From NCBI GenBank assembly GCA_038400315.1, contig CP151667.1, positions 1,871,174 through 1,935,173 of the forward strand: 64,000 nucleotides of DNA, written 5' to 3'. The first letter of the stretch is position 1; each line of letters opens with the position of its first letter. This document shows, one piece after another, positions 28,136 to 37,921 of the stretch. Position numbers and translations under genes: made by a program. The stretch is from Isosphaeraceae bacterium EP7 (GTDB taxonomy: Bacteria > Planctomycetota > Planctomycetia > Isosphaerales > Isosphaeraceae). The notes beneath the pieces are model-generated. The model was not told the DNA's origin. It made no database searches and was given only the letters and a program-made list of their open reading frames with translations.

Positions 28136-28186
28136 GGTCGGCGAATACGACGGACCTCGCGGCTCGGATCGATCTGGAGCATGGCC

Positions 28187-28645
28187 ATGAGAGGCCCCGG
28201 GATCGGGCTGCGGAATTTGCTTTGGCTCGGCTTGATCGTCGCGGTCGACCTGTCGCTCTACAGGGGGGCATTTCGACAGCTGTCCGTGCCGGCGATCGGG
28301 GCTGTCGTCGTCCTGCTCAATGTCGCGCTGACTCGGCTCCTGGTCTGGGGGGGATCGTTCCGCGCGTTCGACTACGGATTTCTCGCGGCCGGGCTCGCAG
28401 CGACATTGGCGACGATCCCCTACAACAGCGATCCGCAGATCCTTCACGGACTGATCAGGCTGTACCGCGATGTGACCGGAGACGTGCAGTTTCTGAAGGT
28501 CTATCGCGTCACAACACTTCATCGGATGGATCGCGCATCCCTCAGCGTCCTGCTCGTCGCCTTCGCGGTGGCTGGCGGAGTCGTCGCCGACCGGGGAGTG
28601 AAGCGAACGAAGGCGACGGGCGTGGCGAACGAATCGACCCATTGA
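28187..28645 (+). CDS. Small integral membrane protein, unknown function
   Basis: A 152-residue protein with three to four hydrophobic segments: about 9-24 (NLLWLGLIVAVDLSLY), 32-51 (VPAIGAVVVLLNVALTRLLV), a weaker one near 62-77, and 115-132 (LSVLLVAFAVAGGVVAD). A hydrophilic loop of about 35 residues precedes the last helix, and the C-terminus is basic. No family is recognised. Two ATGs occur at 28181 and 28187; GGAG at 28176-28179 is correctly spaced (7 bases) only for 28187. Confidence 0.65.
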   Translation: MRGPGIGLRNLLWLGLIVAVDLSLYRGAFRQLSVPAIGAVVVLLNVALTRLLVWGGSFRAFDYGFLAAGLAATLATIPYNSDPQILHGLIRLYRDVTGDVQFLKVYRVTTLHRMDRASLSVLLVAFAVAGGVVADRGVKRTKATGVANESTH

Positions 28646-28709
28646 CGATCGTGCCGCCCACGGACGCAAAGGCGTGGGCGAGGGGGTTCGGGAGGGACGC
28701 GCCAGTCCG

Positions 28710-28728
28710 GGAGGATGGCTCGTCCTCC
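28710..28728. terminator. Small hairpin between convergent genes
   Basis: GGAGGA (28710-28715) and TCCTCC (28723-28728), 7-base loop, between the small membrane protein and the AsmA-like gene. Weak, but the only stem noticed in this gap. Confidence 0.3.
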
Positions 28729-28842
28729 GCTGACATCGTGCGGAGTCCGGCGATCCCGGGCACCCGCGAGGTAGGGCCGACCAACGACGTGCTCGGCAAG
28801 TGGGCCGACCCTGGGAGTCTGGGCGGCGCCGGGCCGGTTGCG

Positions 28843-31800
28843 TCAGGGCCTCGAGACAGGGGGCTCGGGCGGGATGCCCCGGAGGCCGGCCTTGCGTTCT
28901 TGTCTCAGGCGACGACGAATCTGACCGGGGGTTTCCCTGGTCGGGGCGGGGTCGGGGAGGGGGGGTTGGGCCTGGCCGAGCTCGTCGGAGATCGCCGGTG
29001 ATGGGGCGGGCGCGATGGCGGTCCGGGGCTGGATGAGGCGGAAGAGGAGGTCGGAAACCCCCTGAGTGGCCCCTCGGCGTAGGAGGGTCTTGCCCAGCTC
29101 CTTGAGATGCGCGGCGAGCGCATCGCGGTCGAGCTTGGGATCGTCGAGGGTGCCGCCGACCGGGATCGTCAGGCGGGTGCCGCCGGCGAGGTTGGACAGG
29201 AGCGGGCTGCCGGCGACCAGCGACGGGGTGATGGGCAGGCTGGCGGTCAGGGCCATCGTGCGGTCGAAGCCGACCCAGCCGTCGAGCTCGATCCGAGAGA
29301 GCTTACCCAGCGGGATGGACAGGCCGTGCTGGTTGACCCGGCCGTCGGCGATGGTCAGGGAGACGGGCTGATCGAGTTGCAAGGTGGGGGCGATCTCGCG
29401 ACCGACGAGGCCGAGGAGCTGGTCGGCGAGGGGCCCGGGGCCGAACTCGACGTCATCGAAGAGGACCGAGCCTTCCAGAGTCGGCTTGCCCGCGGCGGCG
29501 GAGAGCGGGATGTAGGCCTCGCGCACGGCGACATCGAACGCTCCTCGGATCTGGGTCGCGTCCTGGAGCACCGGGGCGACGTAGGCGAGGAGCCTGCGAG
29601 ACGCCTTTTCGTTGATGCGAGCCGCCTCGATGAACGAGCCTGGAGTCAGGCGGATGGCGGGTCCATGCTCGCGAGAGAGGTCCAGCTCGGCCTCGATGCG
29701 GAGGCGACCTTCGTTGAGGGTGGTCTCGATCGGGTCGAAGTCGAGGCGGCCGTTGCGTGCCCTGAGGATGATGGGGGCCGGTCCCACGGCGATGCCGAGC
29801 AGGTCGAGCTCGGTCAATTCCACGCCGAACTCGGCGTCGATCCCGGCGAGTAGTTCGTCGAGGTCGCCCGCGCCTCCCAGGGGACCTCGCACGCGGAAGC
29901 CTCGGGGGCGGCCGGCGAGCTTGGCCTCCGGATCGAGGCCGCCGAGCATGGTGCGCAGTCGGGCCCAGTCGGGCTGGAGCTTCCCCTTGAGGTCGACGAC
30001 CCGGCGATCCAGGAGGTCGAGGATCTGGCCGGAACCTTCGACTGTGACGGGGCCGCCGGTGAGGGTCAGCTCGGCGAGGTCGAGGCGGCGGGTGGCCGGG
30101 GTAAGGTGGGCATCGACGGTCGCCTTGACGGCGGGCTCGACGTGACGCGAGTCGCCGGCCGGCCAGGATGCGTCGCGGACTTCGAGGCTGCCGGTGAGCT
30201 CGACCCCGTCCTCGTCGGCCAAGGCGCTGAGCCGTGCGTCGCCGCGACCTGCGATGCCGCCGGGCTTTCGGCCCGAGGCGGCGGCGAGTTGCTTGTCGAT
30301 GAGGTCGAGGTCGCCGGAGAGGGTCGCCTCGGCTCGCCAGTTGGCCCGGCCGACGCTCCAGCCCCGGATCCCCTCTGCGCCGAGCGTGACGGGGGAGGGG
30401 GTGCGTGCCGAGGGGGGAAGAAGCTCGAAATCACCCCGGTTGAGGTCGGCCCGGCCCCGTGCGGAGACGATCAAGGGGGGGGCCCCCTGAGTCTGAAGGC
30501 TGACCTGCACGTCGTCGACGTCGAGCGATGCGTCGTCGTGCATGGCCCCCTGGAACTGGGCGGTCAGGCGTGCGCCTTCGCCGAGCGAGGGGGCATCGCC
30601 GGTGATGTAGGCCTCGACGTGGGTGGCCCCGTGGTCGGGCTCGGCGTCGAACCGGGAGGTCAGGCCGGCCGATTCGACCTGGAGCGACGCGATGTCGTAA
30701 CCGCGAGGCAGGCCGTCGGTGCCCGCGACCCCCTCGATCTCGGCGTGGAGCGTCAGATCTCGGGGCGTGGTCCCGGCCTGGAAACCGACGATCCCCAGGT
30801 CAACTTTGGCGAGGTAGGCCAGGTCCTCGGCCATCCTGAACGTCCCGGCGAGGTTGCCCCGGCCCGCGAGACGCACACCACCCAGGTCGGAGACGTCGGC
30901 GAGCTGCTCTTGCAGGATGGCAAGATCAAGCTTGCCGTCGATTTTCACCCCCTTGGAGAGGGTGCCGCGACCCGAGGCGTTCAGGATCGGGCTCTTGACG
31001 GTGAACTCGTCGACGGCCAGCCCCTCGGCGCCTCGTGCGATCATCAGGGCGAGCGTGGCCGGCTCGCGCTGGCGGATCGAGGTGTCGCCGATCCGGGTCA
31101 CGAGGTCGCCGACGCGGGCCTCGAACTTCCAGGGGGAGGGGTCGTCGGGTCGAGTCTGGGCGTGCAGGTCGAACTCGGCCAGGCCGCGCTCGACGACGAG
31201 ATCGGGCCTGAGCCTCAGGGTCCTGGGGAACTGGCGGGCGAGCTGTGCGAGGTCGAGCTGACCCCGTGCGTCGGTGGACCGGCCCTCGCGGGGCGGGAGG
31301 GGGCCGCTCGCGGAGAGGTGCACGATGGCGGAGTCGACGTCGAGTCGGCGGGCGGTCCAGCCCTCGGGCTCGCGGGCGACATCCCAGACGGCCGCCAGCC
31401 GGTCGAGGCGAGGGAAGTCGCCGTGGAGTCGTGGGCCGGCGAGTTCCAGGTCGCGCAGGCTGGCGTCGCCCGAAGTGGCCAGGCGGCCTGCCTTGCGGTC
31501 GACGCGTGCCTGGCCGTCGAACCTGGCTCGGGCCGTCTGGGTTTCGGAGGTAAGGTCGATCGGCCAGCCTCGGCCGGTCGCATTGACGTGCAGATCAGGG
31601 GGCTCGCCGGGGTGGGGATGCCAGCGGTCCAGCTCGCCTCGGACGGCCAGGGTGCCCGACCCGAGGGGGTCGCCAGCCACGCCGGGCCCCTCGACCAGTT
31701 CCACCGAGAAGGCGAGCGGGGCCGGCGCCGCGGCGATGTGAAGTGAGACGTCGGCACGCGCGGCCTCGACCGGATTGCCCAGTTCGGGGGCGCGAAGGCG

Positions 31801-32268
31801 GAGCGTTCCCCCCTCCACGACGATCGTCAGGTCGAGGGCCGGGTTGGGCCGCAATGCGCCGCGGATCGCCTCGAAGATGTCGAGGGTGGCGTCGGCCTTG
31901 CGCTCGACATCGAGCTTGGCGGCCTTGAGCTTGAGGGTTCCGTAGCGAGGCCGATCGAAGAGGATCTGCGCGAGGTTGCGGTCCCAGGTCGCGTGCGCGG
32001 CCTGCACGACGGGCTGCCCCTGGGGGCCGAGCAACGCCAGATTCTTGATCACCGCGGGGCCGAACCAGGAGGGCTCGAAGGATTCGAACCGCAAGCCTCC
32101 AGGGGCGAGCGCGGCGTTGGCCTGGCTGAGCAGGAGTCGCTTGACTGGGCCCGCGGCAATGATCCAGGGAAGGGCGACCGCGAGGGCGGCGATTAACCCG
32201 AAGGCAAGGAACGCCATCTTCTTCCAGAAGGGCCGGCCCCCTCGCCGTTTCGGTGAATTGCCGCTCAT
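28843..32268 (-). CDS. Large AsmA/TamB-like envelope protein
   Basis: An 1141-residue protein with one N-terminal membrane anchor (about 19-40, FLAFGLIAALAVALPWIIAAG) and a long beta-rich body of repeated short strands, as in AsmA/TamB/DUF748 proteins. RFESFEPSWFGPAVIKNLAL near the start and a C-terminal segment with TIPVGGTLDDPKLDRDALAAHLKELGKTLLR are characteristic. The family forms long grooves that move lipids or help insert proteins between membranes. AGGAGG nine bases before the ATG at 32268 supports the start. It is the last gene of the minus-strand unit beginning at 38140; a role in envelope biogenesis fits but is inferred. Confidence 0.8.
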   Translation of the reverse strand: MSGNSPKRRGGRPFWKKMAFLAFGLIAALAVALPWIIAAGPVKRLLLSQANAALAPGGLRFESFEPSWFGPAVIKNLALLGPQGQPVVQAAHATWDRNLAQILFDRPRYGTLKLKAAKLDVERKADATLDIFEAIRGALRPNPALDLTIVVEGGTLRLRAPELGNPVEAARADVSLHIAAAPAPLAFSVELVEGPGVAGDPLGSGTLAVRGELDRWHPHPGEPPDLHVNATGRGWPIDLTSETQTARARFDGQARVDRKAGRLATSGDASLRDLELAGPRLHGDFPRLDRLAAVWDVAREPEGWTARRLDVDSAIVHLSASGPLPPREGRSTDARGQLDLAQLARQFPRTLRLRPDLVVERGLAEFDLHAQTRPDDPSPWKFEARVGDLVTRIGDTSIRQREPATLALMIARGAEGLAVDEFTVKSPILNASGRGTLSKGVKIDGKLDLAILQEQLADVSDLGGVRLAGRGNLAGTFRMAEDLAYLAKVDLGIVGFQAGTTPRDLTLHAEIEGVAGTDGLPRGYDIASLQVESAGLTSRFDAEPDHGATHVEAYITGDAPSLGEGARLTAQFQGAMHDDASLDVDDVQVSLQTQGAPPLIVSARGRADLNRGDFELLPPSARTPSPVTLGAEGIRGWSVGRANWRAEATLSGDLDLIDKQLAAASGRKPGGIAGRGDARLSALADEDGVELTGSLEVRDASWPAGDSRHVEPAVKATVDAHLTPATRRLDLAELTLTGGPVTVEGSGQILDLLDRRVVDLKGKLQPDWARLRTMLGGLDPEAKLAGRPRGFRVRGPLGGAGDLDELLAGIDAEFGVELTELDLLGIAVGPAPIILRARNGRLDFDPIETTLNEGRLRIEAELDLSREHGPAIRLTPGSFIEAARINEKASRRLLAYVAPVLQDATQIRGAFDVAVREAYIPLSAAAGKPTLEGSVLFDDVEFGPGPLADQLLGLVGREIAPTLQLDQPVSLTIADGRVNQHGLSIPLGKLSRIELDGWVGFDRTMALTASLPITPSLVAGSPLLSNLAGGTRLTIPVGGTLDDPKLDRDALAAHLKELGKTLLRRGATQGVSDLLFRLIQPRTAIAPAPSPAISDELGQAQPPLPDPAPTRETPGQIRRRLRQERKAGLRGIPPEPPVSRP

Positions 32269-32333
32269 CGATGCAGGCCTCCTGGTGCGCGTCTGGATGG
32301 CCGGTCGAGGGCATTCGCCCCGCGTCGGCCCGC

Positions 32334-33581
32334 TTATCTTACCTCACGAGACGCGGGACGCCCACCCGACGGACCGGCGTCTCGCCCCTGCTCAAGAGAC
32401 CGCCAGGCGGCGGCCTCGGCGGGGCGTCCCCTGCGCTCGCGCTGGTCGGCCAGGCGGGCAATCAACTCGGGGTAGGGCTTGATGCCCAGCCCCGCGGCCT
32501 CGCCGGCCTCGACAAAAAGCGGATAGGCCTCGGGCTGCGCGGCCTCGTGTCGGGCCTGGCAGGCTTCAAGCGCCTCGGCTTCGCCGGCGTTCTCGGGGCC
32601 GAGGCGGTTGAGGGAACGTGCCAGCCGATATTCCAGGCGAGGGTCGTGGGGCAGATGCTTCAGGCCGATCCGGAAGGCCTCGACGGCCGATTTCCAGTCG
32701 CCCCGCTCCTGGGCAACCAGGCCAAAGTAACGCGCGAAGCGGGGGTCTTCGGCCAAGGTATTCGGCAGAGTCGGTAGCACATCGGTCAGGACGTCTGCGC
32801 GGTTCCCGAGGTCCAGGGCGCCAAGATAGAACTCCCAGGCCTCGGGGTCGCCGGGGTGGGCATCGACGTCGGCGGCGAGCAGATCGAGGCCGCGGTCGAC
32901 GTCATGGCCGTCGCGCACCAGGGCCAGGCCCATCCCCCGGCGCACGTCGGGGTCGTCGGGCTGGGCCTTCAGCATCGGCTCGAAGATCAGGATGAGGGAC
33001 TCGGGGGCGGGCGGCTGGGCTTCCTGCCTGAGTAGCTCGTGGAGCAGCTGGGCCCGGTCGCCGGGGTTGGGCTCGACGGAGACCTGTGCCATCGCGACGG
33101 CGCGGGCGTGGTCAGGGCGACCTTCCAGATAATCCAGGTCGAGCAAGCCCCAGGCGGCCTCGGGAACGGTGGGATCGGCCTTCAAGGCGGCAACCCAATC
33201 GGCCCTCGCCCGGCCCAGACGCATCAGGCGACGCTCGGCCTTGCCTTTCCAGAGCAGGACCAGGGCCGTCAGAGCCGGCGTGTCGGGCTTGATGGCATCG
33301 AGGTGCTCGAGCGCCCGACGGATCGGTGCGAGGTCGGAGTGGTCGGTCTGGCGGTCGAACCGGTTAATCAGAACCTGAGCCAGGAGCATCCGTGGCCTGG
33401 TTTCTGAGGGGGCCCGCTCGACCCCCTGTTTCAGCAACGCCACAGACTCCTCGAAGTAACCGTCCTCGGCCAGCCGGACCGCCTCGTCGAGGTCGGGCGG
33501 GGCGGGCGAGAGGGCGAAGACCAGCACTGCGCCGAGGGCGAGGACGACCAGTGCGGCAAACAGGGCCGAGGTCCGCGTCAT
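32334..33581 (-). CDS. Membrane-anchored TPR protein
   Basis: A 415-residue protein with an N-terminal hydrophobic segment (residues 6-24, ALFAALVVLALGAVLVFAL) serving as signal or anchor. The rest is TPR-like helical repeats, e.g. LDEAVRLAEDGYFEESVALLKQGVERAPS and GDWKSAVEAFRIGLKHLPHDPRLEYRLARSLNRLG. GGAG six bases before the ATG supports the start. It lies between the FG-GAP/ASPIC lipoprotein (70 bases upstream) and the AsmA-like gene (65 bases downstream) on the same strand. It probably acts as a scaffold for them; no enzymatic motif is seen. Confidence 0.8.
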   Translation of the reverse strand: MTRTSALFAALVVLALGAVLVFALSPAPPDLDEAVRLAEDGYFEESVALLKQGVERAPSETRPRMLLAQVLINRFDRQTDHSDLAPIRRALEHLDAIKPDTPALTALVLLWKGKAERRLMRLGRARADWVAALKADPTVPEAAWGLLDLDYLEGRPDHARAVAMAQVSVEPNPGDRAQLLHELLRQEAQPPAPESLILIFEPMLKAQPDDPDVRRGMGLALVRDGHDVDRGLDLLAADVDAHPGDPEAWEFYLGALDLGNRADVLTDVLPTLPNTLAEDPRFARYFGLVAQERGDWKSAVEAFRIGLKHLPHDPRLEYRLARSLNRLGPENAGEAEALEACQARHEAAQPEAYPLFVEAGEAAGLGIKPYPELIARLADQRERRGRPAEAAAWRSLEQGRDAGPSGGRPASREVR

Positions 33582-33651
33582 GACTCACTCCGTCCGGCCG
33601 AGGCTTTCGTAACCTTAGGTCGAAATCTCCCCGGGCTCGTTCCGCGTGCAT

Positions 33652-35439
33652 TCATGGGGTCGATCCCGAGGGCTCGATGACCTGATGGGCTCGGTCGATC
33701 GCCGGGCCATCCAGGGTGGTCAGTGTCCCCGAGGGCCAGCGGATCACGACCTTGTCGACCCGCTCAGACTTGCCGAGGCCGACGAGGAGACGCGGGTCAT
33801 TGGACGAGAGGTAGCTGCCCCCCCCTTTGACCTGGCGGCGTAAGACGCGAGTGCCGACGTGGACCTCGGCCGAGGCGCCAATCGAGGTGCGATTCGAGCG
33901 GGTTCCGGTCAGGTCCAGGCGAATCCAGTGGCCGAGCACTTCGGTCTCGTTCAGAAGGACCGCAGGGCGCGCATCCATCCGGCTGATGACGGCGTCGAGG
34001 TCGCCGTCGTTGTCCAGGTCGCCGAAGGCGGCGCCCCGGGCGACGTGGGACTCGCGAAAATAAGGACCCGGGTCGGCGGCGAGCCGGAACCGGCCGTCGC
34101 CCCGGTTGCGCCAGACCTTTGCGGGCTCGGCCCAGGGGACATCCCGGCCCATCGCGGCGAGGTTGTCATCAACATGCCCGTTGGCGACGAACAGGTCGGG
34201 CCAACCGTCATTGTCCAGGTCGCCCAGCGAGCAGCCCCAGCCGACATAGGGTGCTGTCCCCGCCACGACCCCGACCGAGGCGCTGACGTCCTGGAATCCA
34301 CGGCCGCCCAGGTTGCGGTAGAGGGTGCCATAATCGCCCTCGAAGTGGCTGACGAACAGGTCGGGCAGGCCATTGCCGTCGGTGTCCTCGGCGTCGATGC
34401 CCATGCCGGCCTGGGCCTGGCCCGACTCGCTGAGGGCGGCCCCAGAGCTCTCGGTGGCGTCGGTGAAGGTCCCGTCGCCGTTGTTGAAGAAGAGGAAGTG
34501 GGGGCAGAGATCATTGGCCACGTACAGGTCGATCCGGCCGTCGTCGTCGAGGTCGGCCGCGAGCACGCCGAGCCCGCGGCCGTCGGCTCGCAAGATCCCG
34601 GCACGCTCGGTGGCGTCGACAAACGTGGCGTTCCCCTCGTTGTGATAGAGGAAGTGGCGCTGGGGGGTGATCGTCCGGGGAGAGCAATAAGTGACAACCC
34701 CCTTGGCCGCGTCGCCGCAGGGCTGGGCGTCCTTCAGCGGCCAGCTCCCGTAGCAGGTCACGTAAAGGTCGAGCTTGCCGTCGTTGTCATAGTCCAGCAT
34801 CGCGGCGCCCGACGACCAGAGCCCGCACTCGGCGCCCGAGTTCTCTCGGCGACGGAATGTGCCATCGCCATTGTTGAGGTACAGGACGTTGCCGTCGAGA
34901 TTCGTCAGATAGAGGTCGACATGGCCATTGTTGTCGACGTCACCGGCGACGACCCCTTGATTGAATCCGTCGAAGCCCACCCCCGCACGCGCCGTGACGT
35001 CCTCGAACGTGCCGTCCCCCTTGTTCCGATAGAGCGCGTTGCCCTTTGAAGGTGACTCGGTACCGATGGGAAGGTGGCGCGTGGTGGAGAAATAAAGGTC
35101 GAGCCGCCCGTCACCATCGTAATCGAGCATAGCCAGGCCGCTGCCGTTGGCGGTCGGGTAGAGCTTCTCGGGGGTATTGCCGCTGGTATGGGTGAACCTG
35201 ATTCCGGTGGCCTCGGTGGCGTCGCGAAACCGGATGTGGTCGTCCGGGTCGACGGCCAGGCGGTGGGCCGACCGGACGGTCCTGGGCGAGGCCGCGGGCG
35301 GTTCCATCCGGCCCGCCGATGAGGCCGGCGGCACTGGCGTGGAGTCCGTCGCCGAGGGCGACGACGACGCGGGCCTGCACCCCTGGGCGAGCAGGGTCAA
35401 GACGACGATCGCGAGCGGGCTCAGCCAGAGTCGAGGCAT
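33652..35439 (-). CDS. FG-GAP/VCBS repeat lipoprotein with C-terminal ASPIC/UnbV domain
   Basis: A 595-residue lipoprotein: signal helix LSPLAIVVLTLLAQGC with the lipobox Cys, then a Ser/Pro linker. From about residue 60 it has a series of FG-GAP blades whose Ca2+-binding loops are Asp-rich (DYDGDGRLDLYF, DVDNNGHVDLYL, DYDNDGKLDLYV, DLDDDGRIDLYV, DTDGNGLPDLFV, DLDNDGWPDLFV, DLDNDGDLDAVI), i.e. about seven loops, as expected for a seven-bladed propeller. The C-terminal ASPIC/UnbV domain includes VLLNETEVLGHWIRLDLTG and VDKVVIRWPSG. The ATG at 35439 starts the signal peptide; the open frame continues upstream without one. It follows the TPR gene by 29 bases. Confidence 0.92.
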   Translation of the reverse strand: MPRLWLSPLAIVVLTLLAQGCRPASSSPSATDSTPVPPASSAGRMEPPAASPRTVRSAHRLAVDPDDHIRFRDATEATGIRFTHTSGNTPEKLYPTANGSGLAMLDYDGDGRLDLYFSTTRHLPIGTESPSKGNALYRNKGDGTFEDVTARAGVGFDGFNQGVVAGDVDNNGHVDLYLTNLDGNVLYLNNGDGTFRRRENSGAECGLWSSGAAMLDYDNDGKLDLYVTCYGSWPLKDAQPCGDAAKGVVTYCSPRTITPQRHFLYHNEGNATFVDATERAGILRADGRGLGVLAADLDDDGRIDLYVANDLCPHFLFFNNGDGTFTDATESSGAALSESGQAQAGMGIDAEDTDGNGLPDLFVSHFEGDYGTLYRNLGGRGFQDVSASVGVVAGTAPYVGWGCSLGDLDNDGWPDLFVANGHVDDNLAAMGRDVPWAEPAKVWRNRGDGRFRLAADPGPYFRESHVARGAAFGDLDNDGDLDAVISRMDARPAVLLNETEVLGHWIRLDLTGTRSNRTSIGASAEVHVGTRVLRRQVKGGGSYLSSNDPRLLVGLGKSERVDKVVIRWPSGTLTTLDGPAIDRAHQVIEPSGSTP

Positions 35440-35468
35440 CGGTCGGGCCTTCGATGGGGGCGTTCGCG

Positions 35469-36545
35469 TCAGGGAGAGAGGCGAACCGTCGCGGGATCGG
35501 CCTCGGCCGGCTGACGGGCCAGAGAATTCGCGGCCGGGGAGATCAGATCGGGGACGGGGACGGATGCGAGCCCCAGCCGGCGCCTGGCCTGCTGAAGAGT
35601 ATAGGCCGGCTCGCGATCGGACGGCCTCAGGGCGGAGGCCCGCTCGAGCATGGGGAGGGCCTCGTCGGCCCGGTTCCTCCTGAGCAGGGAGCGGCCGAGT
35701 CGGAGTAACGCGCCGGCATGATCCGGGGCCAGGGCGATGGCCTCGCGCCAGCAACGCTCCGCGCCCTCCATGTCGGCCTCCGCGTGGAGGGCCTGGCCGA
35801 GCACGTCGAGCAGGCTCGGATCGGGGCCGCCCTCCAATGCCCGTTCCATGTACTTGCGCGCATCGGCCGGTCGGCCCGAGGTCAGGAGGTCGGTGCCCAG
35901 GTAGTACCAGAACGTGGTCGGGGGCTTCAGCGGCATCTCGCGCAGGTCGGGGTCGAGCACGAGCACTCGTTCGAGGGCCAGTGCGGCGGGCTCGTATTCC
36001 TCGACCCGATGGTGGACCAGGCCACGCAAGGTCTCGCCCGCCACGCGCGCCGAGTGATCGGGCAGGGCGGCCAGACGATCGGCGAGCGGGAAGACCTCGC
36101 GCAAGCGGATCAGGCCGAGGTAGGTCGCGGCCAGCCGGCGCAACGCCACGTCGTCATCGGGATTGGCTGCGAGCAGTTCCTTGTAGGTGGCCTCGGCCAT
36201 GTCGTGCCGCCCCGCGGCCATCAGCGCCAGCGCGTGGACGTGGAGGTCCGCGGCGGGAACCGCGCCGGCCATCTTGTCGAGCGTGTCGGCCTCGACCGGC
36301 TTTCCCATGCGGTCCAGGCAACGGCCCGCGAGCAGCGCGGCCTCGCGATCCCCGGGCGTCGCCTCCAGCTGCACGAACGCGAAGCGGAGGGCGGACGGGA
36401 ATTCGCCGCGGCCGTAGGCGATCTCGGCCTGATGCAGGGCCGCATGGCTCAGGGATCGGGCCCACCGACGGACCGACCAGGCGCACGAGACGGTCAGACA
36501 CAGGGCGAGCAAGGCAACCGCGATGCGTCTCGATCGGGTGCGCAC
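35469..36545 (-). CDS. TPR protein with N-terminal signal/anchor
   Basis: A 358-residue protein: basic start, hydrophobic helix IAVALLALCLTVSC (a possible lipobox-like end), then TPR units (YGRGEFPSALRFAFVQLEATPGD; ADMEGAERCWREAIALAPDHAGALLRLGRSLLRRNRADEALPMLERA). The frame extends to an ATG at 36638 that overlaps the DUF1559 stop, but that stretch contains a terminator-like hairpin. The GTG at 36545 has GGAG 9 bases upstream and directly precedes the basic residues and hydrophobic helix, so it is chosen. Its product probably works with the FG-GAP/ASPIC lipoprotein; TPR and ASPIC genes are often paired in planctomycetes and acidobacteria. Confidence 0.82.
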   Translation of the reverse strand: MRTRSRRIAVALLALCLTVSCAWSVRRWARSLSHAALHQAEIAYGRGEFPSALRFAFVQLEATPGDREAALLAGRCLDRMGKPVEADTLDKMAGAVPAADLHVHALALMAAGRHDMAEATYKELLAANPDDDVALRRLAATYLGLIRLREVFPLADRLAALPDHSARVAGETLRGLVHHRVEEYEPAALALERVLVLDPDLREMPLKPPTTFWYYLGTDLLTSGRPADARKYMERALEGGPDPSLLDVLGQALHAEADMEGAERCWREAIALAPDHAGALLRLGRSLLRRNRADEALPMLERASALRPSDREPAYTLQQARRRLGLASVPVPDLISPAANSLARQPAEADPATVRLSP

Positions 36546-36567
36546 GGGGCCACTCTCCGGGGACGAG

Positions 36568-36600
36568 CAAGCCCGGCGGGCGCTTGGCCCGCCGGGCTTG
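36568..36600 (-). terminator. Perfect 14-bp hairpin after the DUF1559 gene
   Basis: CAAGCCCGGCGGGC (36568-36581) pairs exactly with 36587-36600, loop 5. It lies 37 bases past the DUF1559 stop and ends 22 bases before the GTG of the TPR gene. It could terminate or attenuate, making the pilin-like transcript more abundant than the rest of the operon. No U tract. Confidence 0.6.
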
Positions 36601-36637
36601 GGGTTGACGGCATTCGTCACACCGATCGATCCGCCCA

Positions 36638-37831
36638 TCAATAGGCGTCGGAGCTGATGACCTCGCCGCCGCCGCGGGTTCCGAGGGCCTGCCACGTCAG
36701 TTGGTTGACGGTGGACTTGATGAACTTCACCGACCCGTCCAGGAAGGTGGTGTTGGCTCCGCCGGGATGACGCGAGCTGGAGGCCACGGCGTTGATGGCC
36801 GCCGAGGTCGGCTGGCCGGCATCCTGGTAATAGCAGCTCAGCTTGTTGGGGGTGATGGTGTGGAAGTAGGTCGAAGACTGGCCGGACATCCACCAGTCAC
36901 CCTTCCAGGTCCAGTTCACGGTCGCACGAGACGCCATGGTCTGGCAGAGGGCGCTGATCTGCGTGTCGGCAAGCGGGCCGGGGAGAATGGTGGTACCCAG
37001 GGTGCCGTTGACCTGGGCGGTGTAAATCTGGCCGAGGCCGAGCTTCGAGTCGGTGGGGGTCAGGCCGTCGCTCCGCACCCATTCGGAGAACATGGCGGTG
37101 TTGCTGGTGCCGTCCGTGATGGTGGCGATGCGTACGACGTTCTCGGCGCGAAGCGAGGTGTTGTAAGGGGCACCGATGGGGTTGCCGCTCATCCCCGAGA
37201 CGCTCGCCGCGTTGTACGTCGGGAAGTACGTCGGCCCGTTGGTCGCTCCGCCGCCGCCGCCGGCCGCGAAGGGATTGGTCCCCGCGTTCGTGGCGTAGTT
37301 GTAGCGGCCGACCAACTGCTTGGGGCCACCGGGGTAGAAGACGAACCCGGTGAGGTTCGACAGCTCGGTGTCAGACGGGCAGAGGAACGCGGTAATCTGA
37401 TTGCCCGAGGCGGTCATGTTCATCAGCGACCAGAGGTCACCGTCTGCATTCCCACCATTATAGGAGGCTCCGAGGTTGCCGCCCGGCCCCCCCCAGCGCT
37501 CGCCGATCTGGAAATTGATCGAGTTGTAGATCTGGGTCTGCTCCAGGTAGGGGAGCAGGCGGCAGAGGGTCGAGAAGGACGGCGCGCAATTGGTGGCGCC
37601 GCCTTGCGAGCAAGGAGAATACGGGATCATGGCGGGGGGCGTGGATTCGTTCGTGCTGAGGTAATTGTGGATCGCCAGCCCAAGCTGCTTCATATTATTG
37701 ACGCACTGGATGCGTCGTGCAGCCTCGCGGGCCGATTGGACGGCCGGGAGCAGCAGGGCGATGAGCACTGCGATGATCGAGATGACCACCAGGAGCTCAA
37801 TGAGCGTGAAACCGCGGCGTCGGAATTTCAT
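36638..37831 (-). CDS. DUF1559 pilin-like protein
   Basis: A 397-residue protein with the prepilin-type N-terminus ([18 protein letters not shown], hydrophobic helix to about residue 30), then [25 protein letters not shown], the standard DUF1559 continuation. The C-terminal [25 protein letters not shown] (H-x-G-G and DGS-x-x-F) is the family's other signature. It is predicted to be processed and exported by a pilin-type machinery. It lies about 90 bases downstream of the small lipoprotein gene and upstream of the TPR/ASPIC pair. Confidence 0.95.
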   Translation of the reverse strand: MKFRRRGFTLIELLVVISIIAVLIALLLPAVQSAREAARRIQCVNNMKQLGLAIHNYLSTNESTPPAMIPYSPCSQGGATNCAPSFSTLCRLLPYLEQTQIYNSINFQIGERWGGPGGNLGASYNGGNADGDLWSLMNMTASGNQITAFLCPSDTELSNLTGFVFYPGGPKQLVGRYNYATNAGTNPFAAGGGGGATNGPTYFPTYNAASVSGMSGNPIGAPYNTSLRAENVVRIATITDGTSNTAMFSEWVRSDGLTPTDSKLGLGQIYTAQVNGTLGTTILPGPLADTQISALCQTMASRATVNWTWKGDWWMSGQSSTYFHTITPNKLSCYYQDAGQPTSAAINAVASSSRHPGGANTTFLDGSVKFIKSTVNQLTWQALGTRGGGEVISSDAY

Positions 37832-37921
37832 CCGCGCGACCTCCGTTAAAACTGTGATGCCCGAGACATACGAATGAGACCTGGACGGATGGGTGGGACG
37901 GCTAAGTCCCCAGATGCCCGC

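Noticed and set aside
32070-32100. GGTTCGAATCC on the minus strand, resembling a tRNA T-loop
   Set aside because: It lies inside the AsmA-like coding sequence (LRFESFEPSW), and no acceptor stem, anticodon arm or D arm could be assembled around it.
30000-32300. Plus-strand open frames of up to 546 codons opposite the AsmA-like gene
   Set aside because: Composition is Gly/Val/Glu/Ala-rich as expected for the complement of a GC-rich gene, with no signal or domain; the minus-strand AsmA-like protein has an anchor, ribosome binding site and family motifs.
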